Below are positions 8,157-17,032 of a DNA stretch of 64,000 nucleotides, piece after piece. Origin of the DNA: Gleimia europaea ACS-120-V-Col10b (lineage in GTDB: Bacteria > Actinomycetota > Actinomycetes > Actinomycetales > Actinomycetaceae); assembly GCF_000411155.1 (NCBI RefSeq), contig NZ_KE150266.1:992001-1056000 (forward strand), read 5' to 3'. A program made the position numbers and the translations under genes. Within the stretch, counting starts at the first letter, position 1, and each line of letters opens with the position of its first letter. The notes under the pieces are model-generated. The model was given only the letters and a program-made list of their open reading frames with translations, searched no databases and was not told the DNA's origin.

Positions 8157-8230
8157 GGCCCCGTAGCGCAGTTGGTTAGCGCGCCGCCCTGTCACGGCGG
8201 AGGTCGCCGGTTCGAGCCCGGTCGGGGTCG
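8157..8230 (+). tRNA. tRNA-Asp (anticodon GTC), second copy
   Basis: The 74-base tRNA body is identical to the first tRNA-Asp, but CCA is not encoded. It has its own promoter. Confidence 0.95.
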
Positions 8231-8254
8231 CTCGGTCAAGGAAACTTGACTAGA

Positions 8255-8327
8255 GCCTCTGTAGCTCAGTTGGTAGAGCGTTCGACTGAAAATCGAAAGG
8301 TCACCGGATCGACGCCGGTCGGAGGCA
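8255..8327 (+). tRNA. tRNA-Phe (anticodon GAA)
   Basis: Acceptor GCCTCTG/CGGAGGC, anticodon stem CGACT-GAA context, T-arm ACCGGATCGACGCCGGT; discriminator A. Followed by an intrinsic terminator. Confidence 0.95.
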
Positions 8328-8334
8328 CAGGTAG

Positions 8335-8358
8335 CCCTCGGGAAACCCGAGGGTTTTT
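8335..8358 (+). terminator. Terminator after tRNA-Phe
   Basis: CCCTCGGG-AAA-CCCGAGGG with five Ts. Confidence 0.85.
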
Positions 8359-8465
8359 CTGTGCTCAACGCCAGAGCAGGACACAAACCGGAAACCAGGG
8401 GCAGCGAACATTCCCATATTCGCGTGTACATCGCAAATAGCGGCCAATTCAACGACAATAGACAT

Positions 8466-9602
8466 ATGAGTGTACTCCAGGCCTTAACCACCCCCACCGA
8501 GCCCGCCATCACTGCCCGCGGCCTCACCAAAACCTACGGCAAAGGCAACACCGCCGTCACCGCCCTCAAATCCGTAGACGTCACCATTGGTCGCGGCGAA
8601 TTCACCGCCATCATGGGGCCCTCCGGATCAGGCAAATCCACACTCATGCACTGCCTCGCCGGCCTCGACTCCATCACAAGCGGAGACGTAACCCTGGACG
8701 GCAACACGATCTCTAACATGTCCGAGCGCAAACTCACCAAACTGCGGCGCCAGCAAATCGGATTCATCTTCCAGTCTTTCAACCTCATTCCCACACTCAC
8801 CGCGCAAGAAAACATCACGCTACCTGCCGACATCGCCAAGAAAACCGTCTCCAAAGAACGCTTTGACACCATCGTTGACGCCGTGGGACTACGTGACCGC
8901 CTCACCCACCGCCCTGCAGAAATGTCCGGCGGCCAACAGCAGCGCGTTGCCTGCGCCCGCGCCCTCATCACCGAACCAACCGTAGTGTTCGCTGACGAAC
9001 CAACCGGCAATTTAGACTCCAAATCCTCCGCTCAGGTACTCCGATTTTTACGCGAAGCAGTGGACGCCTTCGATCAAACCGTCGTCATGGTCACCCACGA
9101 CCCCACCGCCGCATCCCACGCCGACCGGATCCTATTTCTGGTAGACGGACGCATCGTTGCCGAGCTACGTGAGCCTACGCCAGGCAGCGTGCTTGACGCG
9201 TTACGCGAGCTCGACGCCATGCGCGAAACCGACCCGGAAGCCGAAACCACTCCAGGCAGCGACCCCGAACCCGCCGAGGAAGACGCCCCCACACCAGCCC
9301 TCGCGCTTACAGATGACGAGCCCCTCCTCGAAAATCAAACAACCTCCACCAAAACGGCCGACTTCCAAGACGCAGAACGCCAACCCGGTGAAACCCTTGA
9401 CGAAGCGCTGCGCCGCATTGCGCCAACCGGTGAACTCGACGCCGAGACTCAAGACCTCCTGATCCGCGCGCAAAAACTGCTACACGACCTTCCCGGATCC
9501 GTCATTCCCGAAGACGACCTGGAGTTAACCGGCCCCATCCCAATCGTGAAACGCGTAAGACCAGAACGAGGCAACGCGCAAAACGGTGAGGAGCAGGCGT
9601 GA
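8466..9602 (+). CDS. ABC transporter ATPase, MacB/LolD type, with acidic C-terminal extension
   Basis: The ATG at 8466 is preferred: the frame extends upstream only through the tRNA-Phe terminator. The ATPase core (residues about 15-235) carries Walker A GPSGSGKST, the Q-loop FQSFNLIP, signature MSGGQQQRVACARAL, and Walker B VVFADEPTGNLD, as in MacB/LolD subunits that pair with FtsX-type permeases. A 140-residue acidic C-terminus rich in Pro/Thr/Glu/Asp follows and has no recognised fold. The stop overlaps the GTG of the permease gene (GTGA). It powers export or extraction of an envelope substrate that cannot be identified. No clear ribosome site precedes the ATG, so the message may be leaderless. 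Confidence 0.9.
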   Translation: MSVLQALTTPTEPAITARGLTKTYGKGNTAVTALKSVDVTIGRGEFTAIMGPSGSGKSTLMHCLAGLDSITSGDVTLDGNTISNMSERKLTKLRRQQIGFIFQSFNLIPTLTAQENITLPADIAKKTVSKERFDTIVDAVGLRDRLTHRPAEMSGGQQQRVACARALITEPTVVFADEPTGNLDSKSSAQVLRFLREAVDAFDQTVVMVTHDPTAASHADRILFLVDGRIVAELREPTPGSVLDALRELDAMRETDPEAETTPGSDPEPAEEDAPTPALALTDDEPLLENQTTSTKTADFQDAERQPGETLDEALRRIAPTGELDAETQDLLIRAQKLLHDLPGSVIPEDDLELTGPIPIVKRVRPERGNAQNGEEQA

Positions 9603-12115
9603 TCAAGATAGCCCTTAGAGACGTCTGGGCGCACGCCACCCGATTCCTCATGACGATCTTGTCAGTGGTGCTCGGCGTCGCGTTTCTCTCTGGCACGCTC
9701 GCTCTGCGAACCAGTCTCGAAGACACCTTTGTGCAATCTTTTGCCTCCACCACGTTTGGCACCATCCAAGTAGAAGGCAACCCCATCTCCAGTGACTCGA
9801 GCGAGCGTGGCCGCATCGACGCTGGCGCCGCCGACACGATCCGTAGCATAAGCGGCGTCAAAGACGCTCAGCCCGTTTACATGAGCCCAATCACCGTGCT
9901 CCAAGACGGATCGCCCGCCACCGGCGTAGGCACCGTTACCCTCGCCACCGGTGCGCTTACCGACTTCACCCCCTGGTCCATTGCGGGCAAAACTCCAGCG
10001 AACGAGAACGAAATCGCGTTTGAGGCCGCCGCCCTCAAACGCTACGACCTTGCCGTTGGCGACCGGATCGAATACATCGCCGGAGGCGAAAAACGCAACG
10101 CAAAAATCGTTGGAACCGTACACCTGGCCGCAGAAGTCTCCCCCATCAACATCATTGCCTTTGACCAAGACACCGCGCGCTCCCTCAATCAAACCCCCGA
10201 CTTCGTAAACGCCATCGCCGTACAAACAAAAACCGATGCCAACCAGGGCGCCGTCATTCGCGACATCAAGAACCGCCTCGGGGCCGACTACACCGTTAGA
10301 TCCAGCGAAGATGCGATCGACGAAGCCGCTGACAATGTCAAAGACACCCTCGGATTTGTAACCACATTCCTGCTCGTATTCGTTGTCCTTGCCCTCGGCG
10401 TCTCTACATTCATCATCACGAACACCTTCCACATGGCCGTCAAAGCCCGCCAAAAAGAGTTCGCCTACCTGCGCGCCGTTGGCGCCTCGCCCCTGCAAAT
10501 CTTCCTCCAAGTTGCCCTCCAAGCCCTCGTTATCGGCATCGTTGGATCCGCGCTCGGACTCGCCGCCGGCACCGGCCTACTTGCGCTTGCATCATTCGGC
10601 CTGCTCAAAGCCGGCATGGTCACCTCCCTCATCACCACGCTACCGCGTGACGTCATCATCACCTCGCTGATTGTGGGCGTCGCGGTGACCCTCGTTGGCG
10701 CTGTTCTTCCCGCCCGCGCCGCCGCGCACACCGCGCCCGTAGAAGCCATGCGCGAAGTGTCCGGTGTGCGCGAAGCACCACTCTGGCCGCGCGCCCTCAT
10801 CGGCATCGCCCTCATCGCGAGCGGTTCTGCCGGCGTCTACCTGGGCGCTGAACAAGTCGTCACCTGGGCGGGGCCCGCCCTCGGATTTGGCTCTGGGGCC
10901 GTGGTTCTCGGCACGCTCGTTGCCTCTCCCTCCCTCGCCAAAGGCATCCTCGCCATACCTGCCCTCGCACTACGTAAAACCCGACTTGTAGCGGTGCGCA
11001 TCGGCACTAAGAACGCGGTTCGTAACCCGCGCCGAACCGGCGCCACCGCCGGCGCGCTCATCATCGGTATGGGGCTCGTAACCCTTGGAACCGTGCTGGC
11101 TTCGTCAGTTCAAGCCTCCACTTCCGAGGCAATCCAATCGGAACTACACGCCGACCTCACCATCACGCCCATCAGCCCCGGAGAAACCATCACCGATGAC
11201 GCGATAGCCAAAATCCGGGCGACAAAAGGCGTACGCTCCGTGGGCGACTCCTACACCAGTGCCTTCGCGCCCGTCACTATCGAGGAAGAAACCTTCCCCC
11301 TCGCCATCACCACCGTAGATACCTCCCGGCTCTCCGCCGACTTTAAAGTGCCGATGGCCAAAGGTAGCCTCTACAGCATCAACCGTGGCCAAATCGTGCT
11401 GTCTAAAAATGCTGCACAAGCGATTGGCGCCTCCGTTGGCGACGAGCTCACCGTTTTTGGCGACGAGGGCCCCAAAACCGTGACCGTTGGGGGAATCCAC
11501 GACTCCACGATCCTCACCACAACCTCCTTCATCGCACCCGACACGCTCGAGCAGCTCGGCCTCACCGCGCTCGGGCGGTCCTTCGTCACCGTATTCACAA
11601 CCGACCTGCCCCTAGACGAGGTGCAAGCAAACGTTCGCAACACGCTCGCCGACCAGCCCACCATCGCCGTCTACACCAAAACCGAACTGGTCTCCGAAAT
11701 CGGTAACACCATCAACACGGTGCTCGCCATCCTCTACGCCCTGCTCGGACTCTCCATCGTTGTGGCGATCGTTGGCATCATCAACACACTCGGCCTCGCC
11801 GTGAACGAACGCACCACCGAAATCGCCCTCATGCGGGCCATCGGCACCAGCAAACTCCAAATCGCGGGGACGATCATCACCGAAGCGATCCTTACCTCCC
11901 TCTACGGCACCATCATCGGTATCCTTATCGGGCTGGGAACCGGCATCGGCCTGGTCACCTACAGCAAGGACGTTGGCATCTCCGTGCTCTCAATCCCCTG
12001 GGCAACCCTGCTCGCGCTACTCGCGGGAACCATCGTGATCGGTATCCTCGCTGCCGTTGGCCCCGCCCGGCGCGCCGCGCGTGCACCGATTCTCGAATCC
12101 ATCGCCGCCGAATGA
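9599..12115 (+). CDS. FtsX-like ABC permease, two-repeat type
   Basis: The 838-residue protein contains an N-terminal signal-anchor helix, a long extracytoplasmic domain (residues about 40-240, MacB periplasmic-core-like), and three helices of the first FtsX repeat (TTFLLVFVVLALGVSTFIITNTF... up to residue 370). A second extracytoplasmic domain and a second FtsX repeat close the protein (NTVLAILYALLGLSIVVAIV ... AAVGPARRAARAPILESIAAE). This duplicated arrangement is standard for Gram-positive MacB-like permeases. It pairs with the overlapping ATPase gene. Systems of this class export peptides or antibiotics or take part in envelope stress; the substrate is unknown. Confidence 0.9.
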   Translation: MIKIALRDVWAHATRFLMTILSVVLGVAFLSGTLALRTSLEDTFVQSFASTTFGTIQVEGNPISSDSSERGRIDAGAADTIRSISGVKDAQPVYMSPITVLQDGSPATGVGTVTLATGALTDFTPWSIAGKTPANENEIAFEAAALKRYDLAVGDRIEYIAGGEKRNAKIVGTVHLAAEVSPINIIAFDQDTARSLNQTPDFVNAIAVQTKTDANQGAVIRDIKNRLGADYTVRSSEDAIDEAADNVKDTLGFVTTFLLVFVVLALGVSTFIITNTFHMAVKARQKEFAYLRAVGASPLQIFLQVALQALVIGIVGSALGLAAGTGLLALASFGLLKAGMVTSLITTLPRDVIITSLIVGVAVTLVGAVLPARAAAHTAPVEAMREVSGVREAPLWPRALIGIALIASGSAGVYLGAEQVVTWAGPALGFGSGAVVLGTLVASPSLAKGILAIPALALRKTRLVAVRIGTKNAVRNPRRTGATAGALIIGMGLVTLGTVLASSVQASTSEAIQSELHADLTITPISPGETITDDAIAKIRATKGVRSVGDSYTSAFAPVTIEEETFPLAITTVDTSRLSADFKVPMAKGSLYSINRGQIVLSKNAAQAIGASVGDELTVFGDEGPKTVTVGGIHDSTILTTTSFIAPDTLEQLGLTALGRSFVTVFTTDLPLDEVQANVRNTLADQPTIAVYTKTELVSEIGNTINTVLAILYALLGLSIVVAIVGIINTLGLAVNERTTEIALMRAIGTSKLQIAGTIITEAILTSLYGTIIGILIGLGTGIGLVTYSKDVGISVLSIPWATLLALLAGTIVIGILAAVGPARRAARAPILESIAAE

Positions 12116-12254
12116 GCATGTGAGTTTTCGCCAGAAAGCACCACTATTTCAAGCGACCAACACCGTTTCGTGACAAACTAGATGCAGTGTGCCCTACGCA
12201 CAAGCATCCGCAGCCAATACGGCCGCAACAACCGACCCACTCGAGGAGTTCAAG

Positions 12255-12695
12255 ATGGCAGTCGACAGGTCCAAACCGGCCACGCCAGTAATTGTGGAGA
12301 CAACGCAGTCTCGGCCCAACACAAGCATTGGGCAGCTAGTCAACGAACTGTCCAACCAGATCACCACCCTGATTCGCGGCGAGATCGAACTAACTAAACT
12401 CAAAGCAACCACGCTTGCCAAGAAAGCCGGTGTTGGAGGCATCCTCCTCGCAGGTGCGGGCGTATTTGCCCTCTACCTACTCGGATGGATCTTCCACACC
12501 ATCGAACTCGGCTTCGCAAACGTCGTCGCCCCCTGGGTTGCCTCCCTCATCACCGCTGGCATCCTCCTACTTATCGTTGCCATCCTGGCAGTGGTTGGAG
12601 CCCTCCTCCTCAAAAAAGGTCTGGAAGACAAGCCCAACCCGAGTGAAAACATGAAGCTCAACATCGCCGCCGCAAAGAAGGGACTGGAAAAGTGA
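12255..12695 (+). CDS. Phage-holin-family (superfamily III) membrane protein
   Basis: The ATG at 12255 follows a strong GAGGAG site; an in-frame GTG at 12189 would add 22 residues. The protein has an amphipathic N-terminal half (IGQLVNELSNQITTLIRGEIELTKLKA) and two hydrophobic helices (GGILLAGAGVFALYLLG and SLITAGILLLIVAILAVVGALLL). This is the layout of the actinobacterial holin superfamily III/DUF1469 proteins, which are chromosomal envelope genes rather than phage lysis genes. The stop overlaps the start of the DUF3618 gene (GTGA), and this pair commonly occurs together in actinobacteria. Confidence 0.85.
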   Translation: MAVDRSKPATPVIVETTQSRPNTSIGQLVNELSNQITTLIRGEIELTKLKATTLAKKAGVGGILLAGAGVFALYLLGWIFHTIELGFANVVAPWVASLITAGILLLIVAILAVVGALLLKKGLEDKPNPSENMKLNIAAAKKGLEK

Positions 12696-12973
12696 GCGAA
12701 ACCCCTCGCACCGTTGAAGACATCGAAGCTGAAATCCTGCGCACGCGCCTTGCGATGCAATCTACCGTCAACGAGCTCAGCACCCGCCTTAACCCGCGTG
12801 AACAAGCCAAAGCTGCGGCCACGAGGGCCGGGGAAAAGGCCACCACATTTGGGCAAAACACTGTGGCCGAGGCGAAGGCCGCCCTCAAAGGTGACCCACG
12901 TGCACTAGCCAAATTCGCTTCCGTTGGCGTTGGACTCGGCCTGCTCGCCGGCATCAAGAAACTGCGCAAATAG
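12692..12973 (+). CDS. DUF3618 family protein
   Basis: The 93-residue product starts with TVEDIEAEILRTRLAMQSTVNELSTRL, the signature helix of DUF3618 (I-E-x-x-R-x-x-L-x-x-T-v-d-x-L), and ends with a short hydrophobic Gly-rich segment (ASVGVGLGLLAGI) and a basic tail. Function is unknown; the constant neighbour is the holin-family protein with which it is translationally coupled. Confidence 0.85.
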   Translation: MSETPRTVEDIEAEILRTRLAMQSTVNELSTRLNPREQAKAAATRAGEKATTFGQNTVAEAKAALKGDPRALAKFASVGVGLGLLAGIKKLRK

Positions 12974-13152
12974 ATCCACTATTTGAAATTTAGGCGCCCA
13001 ATAAGTGCCGAAAACTCGCAGAAAACCCTAAATAAAATCCTACACGTTAGGATAATCTGCTTGGTTTTCGCTAGAATAGGCGCTTGAAAGACCGTTAGAC
13101 GCTCAGGATTCCCACTGGGATCCGCAAGACACTGTGGAGGGGGTCGACGCCA
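12974..13152. other. Intergenic region with promoter-like elements
   Basis: It contains an inverted repeat (ATCCTA-CACG-TTAGGAT, near 13037-13053) and a TAGAAT hexamer that may be the -10 box of the DUF3073 gene. No RNA gene is seen. Confidence 0.35.
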
Positions 13153-13344
13153 ATGGGGCGCGGCCGTCAGAAGGCCAAGCAAACAAAAGTGGCTCGGAAG
13201 CTAAAGTACACTTCACCCGAGACCGACTTTGACGCTCTGCAGCGTGAACTCGCTGCTGAGCGAGGCAAAACAAACGATCCGTACGGGGATATTCCCCCGG
13301 CAACCGACGAAGATGACTGGGGCGACTACGACGACTACAAATAA
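13153..13344 (+). CDS. DUF3073 family protein
   Basis: The 63-residue protein begins MGRGRQKAKQTKVARKLKY, the invariant basic N-terminus of DUF3073, followed by SPETDFDALQRELA and an acidic tail (DEDDWGDYDDYK). A GGAGGGGG site precedes the ATG. The family is restricted to actinobacteria and usually lies next to purM, as here (convergent). Function is unknown; the basic-to-acidic layout suggests a nucleic-acid-associated small protein (inference). Confidence 0.9.
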   Translation: MGRGRQKAKQTKVARKLKYTSPETDFDALQRELAAERGKTNDPYGDIPPATDEDDWGDYDDYK

Positions 13345-13375
13345 ATCGTCAACCCCTAATAAATAGTCAAACAAT

Positions 13376-13402
13376 ATCGGGAGGGCTGTCGGCCCTCCCG
13401 AT
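13376..13402. terminator. Bidirectional terminator between DUF3073 and purM
   Basis: An 11-bp perfect stem (ATCGGGAGGGC/GCCCTCCCGAT) between convergent genes. Confidence 0.75.
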
Positions 13403-13451
13403 TCGTCATTCTTTGTCCCGCCCAAACGCGGAACTACAGCCGTATGACCTG

Positions 13452-14561
13452 CTAGAGACGGTAACTACCCGTGAGCAAAGCTGCTCCGGCCTGCACGCCC
13501 TTAGCACCCTGCACCAAGCGATCCGAATCCGCGACCTGTAGTGAAGAAGAAGTCAGCTCCACCTCACCAAGCACCCACGGTTCGCAGCCAATGGCCATCA
13601 AATAACCAAGAGCCTCATCAGCTGCGGCCTCATCCACAATCGCGACCATGCCAACGCCCAAGTTGAATGTCTGCTCCATCGCGTCCCAACTGACTTCGCC
13701 TAGTTTAGAAAGCGTGGAAAATACGGGCGGCACGGCCCAAGATGAACGATCCACTCGCGCAATAAAACCAGTGGGGATAACGCGGGAGATGTTCGCGCCC
13801 AAACCGCCGCCCGTAATGTGGGACAAAGCCTTTACCGCGCCGCGAGGAAGCGACTCGATCATCGCTAACATCTGCTTCGTGTACAAGCGCGTGGGCTCTA
13901 AGAGTTCCTCCCCGAGCGTGCGGCCAAACTCTGGCACATCCCGATCAAGCTTCCAAGTAGAATCGGCCACAATCTTGCGAACCAGTGAATATCCGTTTGA
14001 GTGCAAACCTGAAGAAGCAATACCAATCAAGACATCGCCCACCGTCACGCGGTGAGCGCCAAGCATCTCATCGGCATCAACCACGCCCGTTGCGGCGCCC
14101 GCAATGTCGTAATCCTGAGGATCCATCAAACCCGGATGCTCCGCAGTCTCACCGCCAATCAGCGGGCAATCCACCTGCGCACATGCCTGTGCCACACCGC
14201 GCACAATATCCGCAATCTTCTGCGGATCCACCCGGCCCGTTGCAATGTAATCCGTCATTAACAACGGCCTTGCACCCATCACAACCAGATCGTCCACAAC
14301 CATCGCCACGAGATCTTGACCAATCGTGTCATGGATCCCCATTTCTTGCGCGATCGCGATTTTTGTGCCCACGCCGTCCGTAGACGAAGCGAGCAGGGGC
14401 CGCTTCATATCCTTCAACGCGGATGCGTCGATCATCCCGGCAAAACCACCCGAATCACCAAACACCGTGGCATTATGCGACTTCGCAACCGCGGCCTTCA
14501 TTAGCTCAACCGCGCGGTCACCCGCCTCAATATCAACGCCCGCAGCAGCATAATCAACCAT
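13452..14561 (-). CDS. purM: Phosphoribosylformylglycinamidine cyclo-ligase (AIR synthetase)
   Basis: The ATG at 14561 has GAGG seven bases upstream; a TTG just before it is the other option. The roughly 369-residue protein is a full-length PurM: GFAGMIDASALKDMKRPLLASSTDGVGTK carries the ATP-binding DGVGTK motif, GQDLVAMVVDDLVVMGARPLLMTDY the second conserved block, GGETAEHPGLM the Gly-rich loop, and HITGGGLGANISRV the C-terminal signature. It closes the imidazole ring in de novo purine synthesis (FGAM plus ATP to AIR). It lies ten bases downstream of purF, with which it forms an operon. Confidence 0.97.
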   Translation of the reverse strand: MVDYAAAGVDIEAGDRAVELMKAAVAKSHNATVFGDSGGFAGMIDASALKDMKRPLLASSTDGVGTKIAIAQEMGIHDTIGQDLVAMVVDDLVVMGARPLLMTDYIATGRVDPQKIADIVRGVAQACAQVDCPLIGGETAEHPGLMDPQDYDIAGAATGVVDADEMLGAHRVTVGDVLIGIASSGLHSNGYSLVRKIVADSTWKLDRDVPEFGRTLGEELLEPTRLYTKQMLAMIESLPRGAVKALSHITGGGLGANISRVIPTGFIARVDRSSWAVPPVFSTLSKLGEVSWDAMEQTFNLGVGMVAIVDEAAADEALGYLMAIGCEPWVLGEVELTSSSLQVADSDRLVQGAKGVQAGAALLTGSYRL

Positions 14562-14570
14562 CAAGCAACC

Positions 14571-16079
14571 TCACTTAGTCACGCCAGGCGTACCTGGAAT
14601 CGGAGTTCCCGGCGGAACCGGCACCGGATACTGCCCATTGAAACAAGCCAAACACAAGTTATCCGCCGGTTGGCCAGACGCCGCAACCATGTCTTCCAGC
14701 GACAAATATCCCAAGGAATCCGCGCCAATCCACTCACAAATCGCGTCCACGTCCATCACCGAGGAAATCAGCTCCGCCCTCGTTGGGAAATCAATCCCAA
14801 AGAAACACGGCCACCCCACCGGAGGCGAGGAAATGCGCACGTGGATCTCACTAGCACCGGCCTCGCGAAGCATCCTCACAATCTGTCGTTGCGTGTTGCC
14901 CCGCACAATCGAATCGTCCACCACCACAAGGCGCTTTCCCTGCACAATGTCCCGCAGTGGATTCAACTTGAGCCGGATACCGCGCTGGCGCAAACTCTGC
15001 GTGGGTTGGATAAACGTACGACCCACGTAACTGTTCTTCACAAAACCCTGCGCGTATGGGATACCGGACTCCTGCGCGTAACCAATCGCCGCAGGCGTAC
15101 CCGACTCTGGCGTTGCAATCACGTAATCGGCGTCAACAGGATGTTCCCGAGCGAGCGCCGCGCCCATCTCTTGGCGCGCCAAACTAATCGACCTGCCGGC
15201 GATCCGCGTATCTGGCCGCGCGATATACACGTACTCAAACACGCACCCGTGCGGAGTGGCCTTGCCAAACGTAAACGAACGCATGCCGTCCGAATCAATC
15301 GCAATCAGCTCGCCCGGCTCCACCTCGCGAATAAACGAGGCCCCCACAATGTCCAGCGCCGCAGTCTCCGACGCGAGTACCCAACCCGTGTCCAAACGGC
15401 CCAGCACCAGGGGGCGCAAACCGTGCGGATCGCGCGCACCATACAACGTGCGTTCATCCATGAACACCATCGAGAAGCCACCCTGGAGACGCGGCAACAC
15501 GTTCTTCGCCGCCTCGATCAGCGACCCGCGCTCAGTTTGCACCCCCTCGCCCAAATGCTGCTCGCAGCCCTTCTCGGTGCCGTAACCGCCCAACAGTGCC
15601 GTAATGATCTGCGTGCCCGTCGCGTCATCATCAATGGGTCGGTGCGAAACCTTATTCGCCAAATCGCGCAACTGAGCCGCATTGGTCACGTTTCCGTTAT
15701 TAGCCAGCGCGATCGAGCCCGTAGCGGTAGGCCCAAGCATCGGCTGCGAATGCTTCCACTGAGCCGCCGCCTTCGTCGCATAACGCACGTGTCCGATAGC
15801 AAGATGGCCCTCAAGTGTTGAAAGAGCCTCATCATTAAACACCTGCGAAACGAGCCCCATGTCCTTGTAAACCATGATGCTCTTGCCGTCAGATGCGGCA
15901 ATACCCGCCGACTGCTGGCCGCGATGCTGGAGGGCGTACAAACCGAAATACGTTAAACGAGACACTTCCTCGCCAGGCGCCCACACCCCAAAAACGCCAC
16001 ATTCATCTTTAGGTTTATCCGAATCAGAAAAGTCTGCACCTGGCAGTTCATCTTCACGCACGCCCTCATCATTACACAT
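14571..16079 (-). CDS. purF: Amidophosphoribosyltransferase
   Basis: The 502-residue protein has a propeptide-like N-terminus ending in KPKDECGVFGVW, where the Cys after the propeptide is the Ntn nucleophile of the glutaminase domain. The domain continues with LQHRGQQSAGIA, GHVRYAT and LANNGNVTN. The phosphoribosyltransferase domain has the PRPP-binding loop VVVDDSIVRGNT. C-terminal cysteines (CFFGID, CLACFNGQY) match the Fe-S cluster-type PurF of Gram-positive bacteria. It catalyses the first committed step of purine synthesis. purM follows immediately. Confidence 0.97.
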   Translation of the reverse strand: MCNDEGVREDELPGADFSDSDKPKDECGVFGVWAPGEEVSRLTYFGLYALQHRGQQSAGIAASDGKSIMVYKDMGLVSQVFNDEALSTLEGHLAIGHVRYATKAAAQWKHSQPMLGPTATGSIALANNGNVTNAAQLRDLANKVSHRPIDDDATGTQIITALLGGYGTEKGCEQHLGEGVQTERGSLIEAAKNVLPRLQGGFSMVFMDERTLYGARDPHGLRPLVLGRLDTGWVLASETAALDIVGASFIREVEPGELIAIDSDGMRSFTFGKATPHGCVFEYVYIARPDTRIAGRSISLARQEMGAALAREHPVDADYVIATPESGTPAAIGYAQESGIPYAQGFVKNSYVGRTFIQPTQSLRQRGIRLKLNPLRDIVQGKRLVVVDDSIVRGNTQRQIVRMLREAGASEIHVRISSPPVGWPCFFGIDFPTRAELISSVMDVDAICEWIGADSLGYLSLEDMVAASGQPADNLCLACFNGQYPVPVPPGTPIPGTPGVTK

Positions 16080-16116
16080 TCACAAACGCCGTTGCGGGGC
16101 GCTTCAAAAAATGGAC

Positions 16117-16560
16117 TCAACCGACCTCACTGGTGGACGAATCTAAATCAGGATAATCCTTTGGCCTTGCAAAACCATCGCGTGCCTGCGGGTGCTTAAT
16201 CGTGATTGCCTCCGCCTGCTCGTTATCAAGCGACAGCTCATCAACCACCAGGTCAGTGGCCTCGAACTCTTGATTGCGGTACGTTGCGCGAGCCATCAGC
16301 TGCGAACCAATCGGGGAGGACACCGTCTGCAACGCGACTATTAGCAGCGCCGCCGCAACCCACTGCCACGAACGCATCGATACGGCCGCGCCCGTTGCCA
16401 TCAAGAACACGCCCAACCACTGGGTTTTAGCCGAAGCGTGCATGCGCGAATACGTGTCGCGCAAACGCAGCAACCCCACGCCACTAATCAGCATGAACGA
16501 AGCGCCCCCAAGCAGCAACAACGCGCCCAGCAGGTCCCACACGGCCTCGAAGTTAGTCAT
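16117..16560 (-). CDS. mnhG: Mrp Na+/H+ antiporter subunit G
   Basis: The N-terminal 110 residues hold three helices with GALLLLGGASFMLISGVGLLRLRD and YSRMHASAKTQWLGV, the MnhG/PhaG signature. A charged 40-residue tail follows. The ATG at 16560 overlaps the mnhF stop; a GTG nine bases upstream is possible. As the last gene of mnhACDEFG it supplies the small subunit of the multi-subunit cation/proton antiporter. Confidence 0.92.
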   Translation of the reverse strand: MTNFEAVWDLLGALLLLGGASFMLISGVGLLRLRDTYSRMHASAKTQWLGVFLMATGAAVSMRSWQWVAAALLIVALQTVSSPIGSQLMARATYRNQEFEATDLVVDELSLDNEQAEAITIKHPQARDGFARPKDYPDLDSSTSEVG

Positions 16561-17032
16561 GCTTTCCACCCGTCATCTTTGACGCGTTCTTTGCCCTCTC
16601 CCCCGCATCCGCGACCCTCTTCGCAGTCTGCGCCGCCGCCTGCGCTTCACGAGCCGCCAAGATTGCTTCACGCTCTTCCGCGTGTAGCTCGCTTTGCGCC
16701 TCCCGCATCAAACGCACCTCCTGCGCGCGCAACTGCTCCGGTGTTGTAGCAGCATCCGTGGTTTCACGCGGGCGCTCCGAAAAACGCCCCAGCGTCACCG
16801 AATACATGAACCCCACCATTGCGAACATGATGGCGAGCACCAGCACATCCGTGCGATCCGTTCGCACCGCAAGCACCAGCGTGATTCCCGCAGACGCAAC
16901 CGCGAGCACATCCGACGCAACCGCCCGATCCATGATGCTCGGCCCCAAAGTTAGCCGCACCAGGGTCATAAACGCGGTGGCAATCATCGCCATAAGTGCG
17001 ACAAATAAAATCACATTAATTACAGTGCTCAA
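16553..17032 (-). CDS. mnhF: Mrp Na+/H+ antiporter subunit F
   Basis: Three helices occupy the first 85 residues (NVILFVALMAMIATAFMTLVRLTLGPSIMDRAVA... IMFAMVGFMYSVTLGRF), matching MnhF/MrpF including the R-x-x-x-G-P-x-x-x-D-R-x-x-A motif. Unusually, a 70-residue charged Ala/Glu/Arg coiled-coil tail follows (REAQSELHAEEREAILAAREAQ), extending well beyond the usual 85-100-residue subunit. It is coupled to mnhE (ATGA) and overlaps mnhG. Confidence 0.92.
   Translation of the reverse strand: MSTVINVILFVALMAMIATAFMTLVRLTLGPSIMDRAVASDVLAVASAGITLVLAVRTDRTDVLVLAIMFAMVGFMYSVTLGRFSERPRETTDAATTPEQLRAQEVRLMREAQSELHAEEREAILAAREAQAAAQTAKRVADAGERAKNASKMTGGKHD

Noticed and set aside
9662..10522. 286-codon minus-strand frame inside the FtsX permease gene
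   Set aside because: Shadow of a well-supported permease gene; Gly/Asp-rich composition and no homology signal.
13037..13053. Inverted repeat with TTAGGAT considered as a second iron box
   Set aside because: It lacks the 19-base DtxR/IdeR pattern; only the short TTAGG word matches.
14670..15821. 383-codon frame opposite purF
   Set aside because: Arg/His-rich antisense translation of purF without a plausible start or family.
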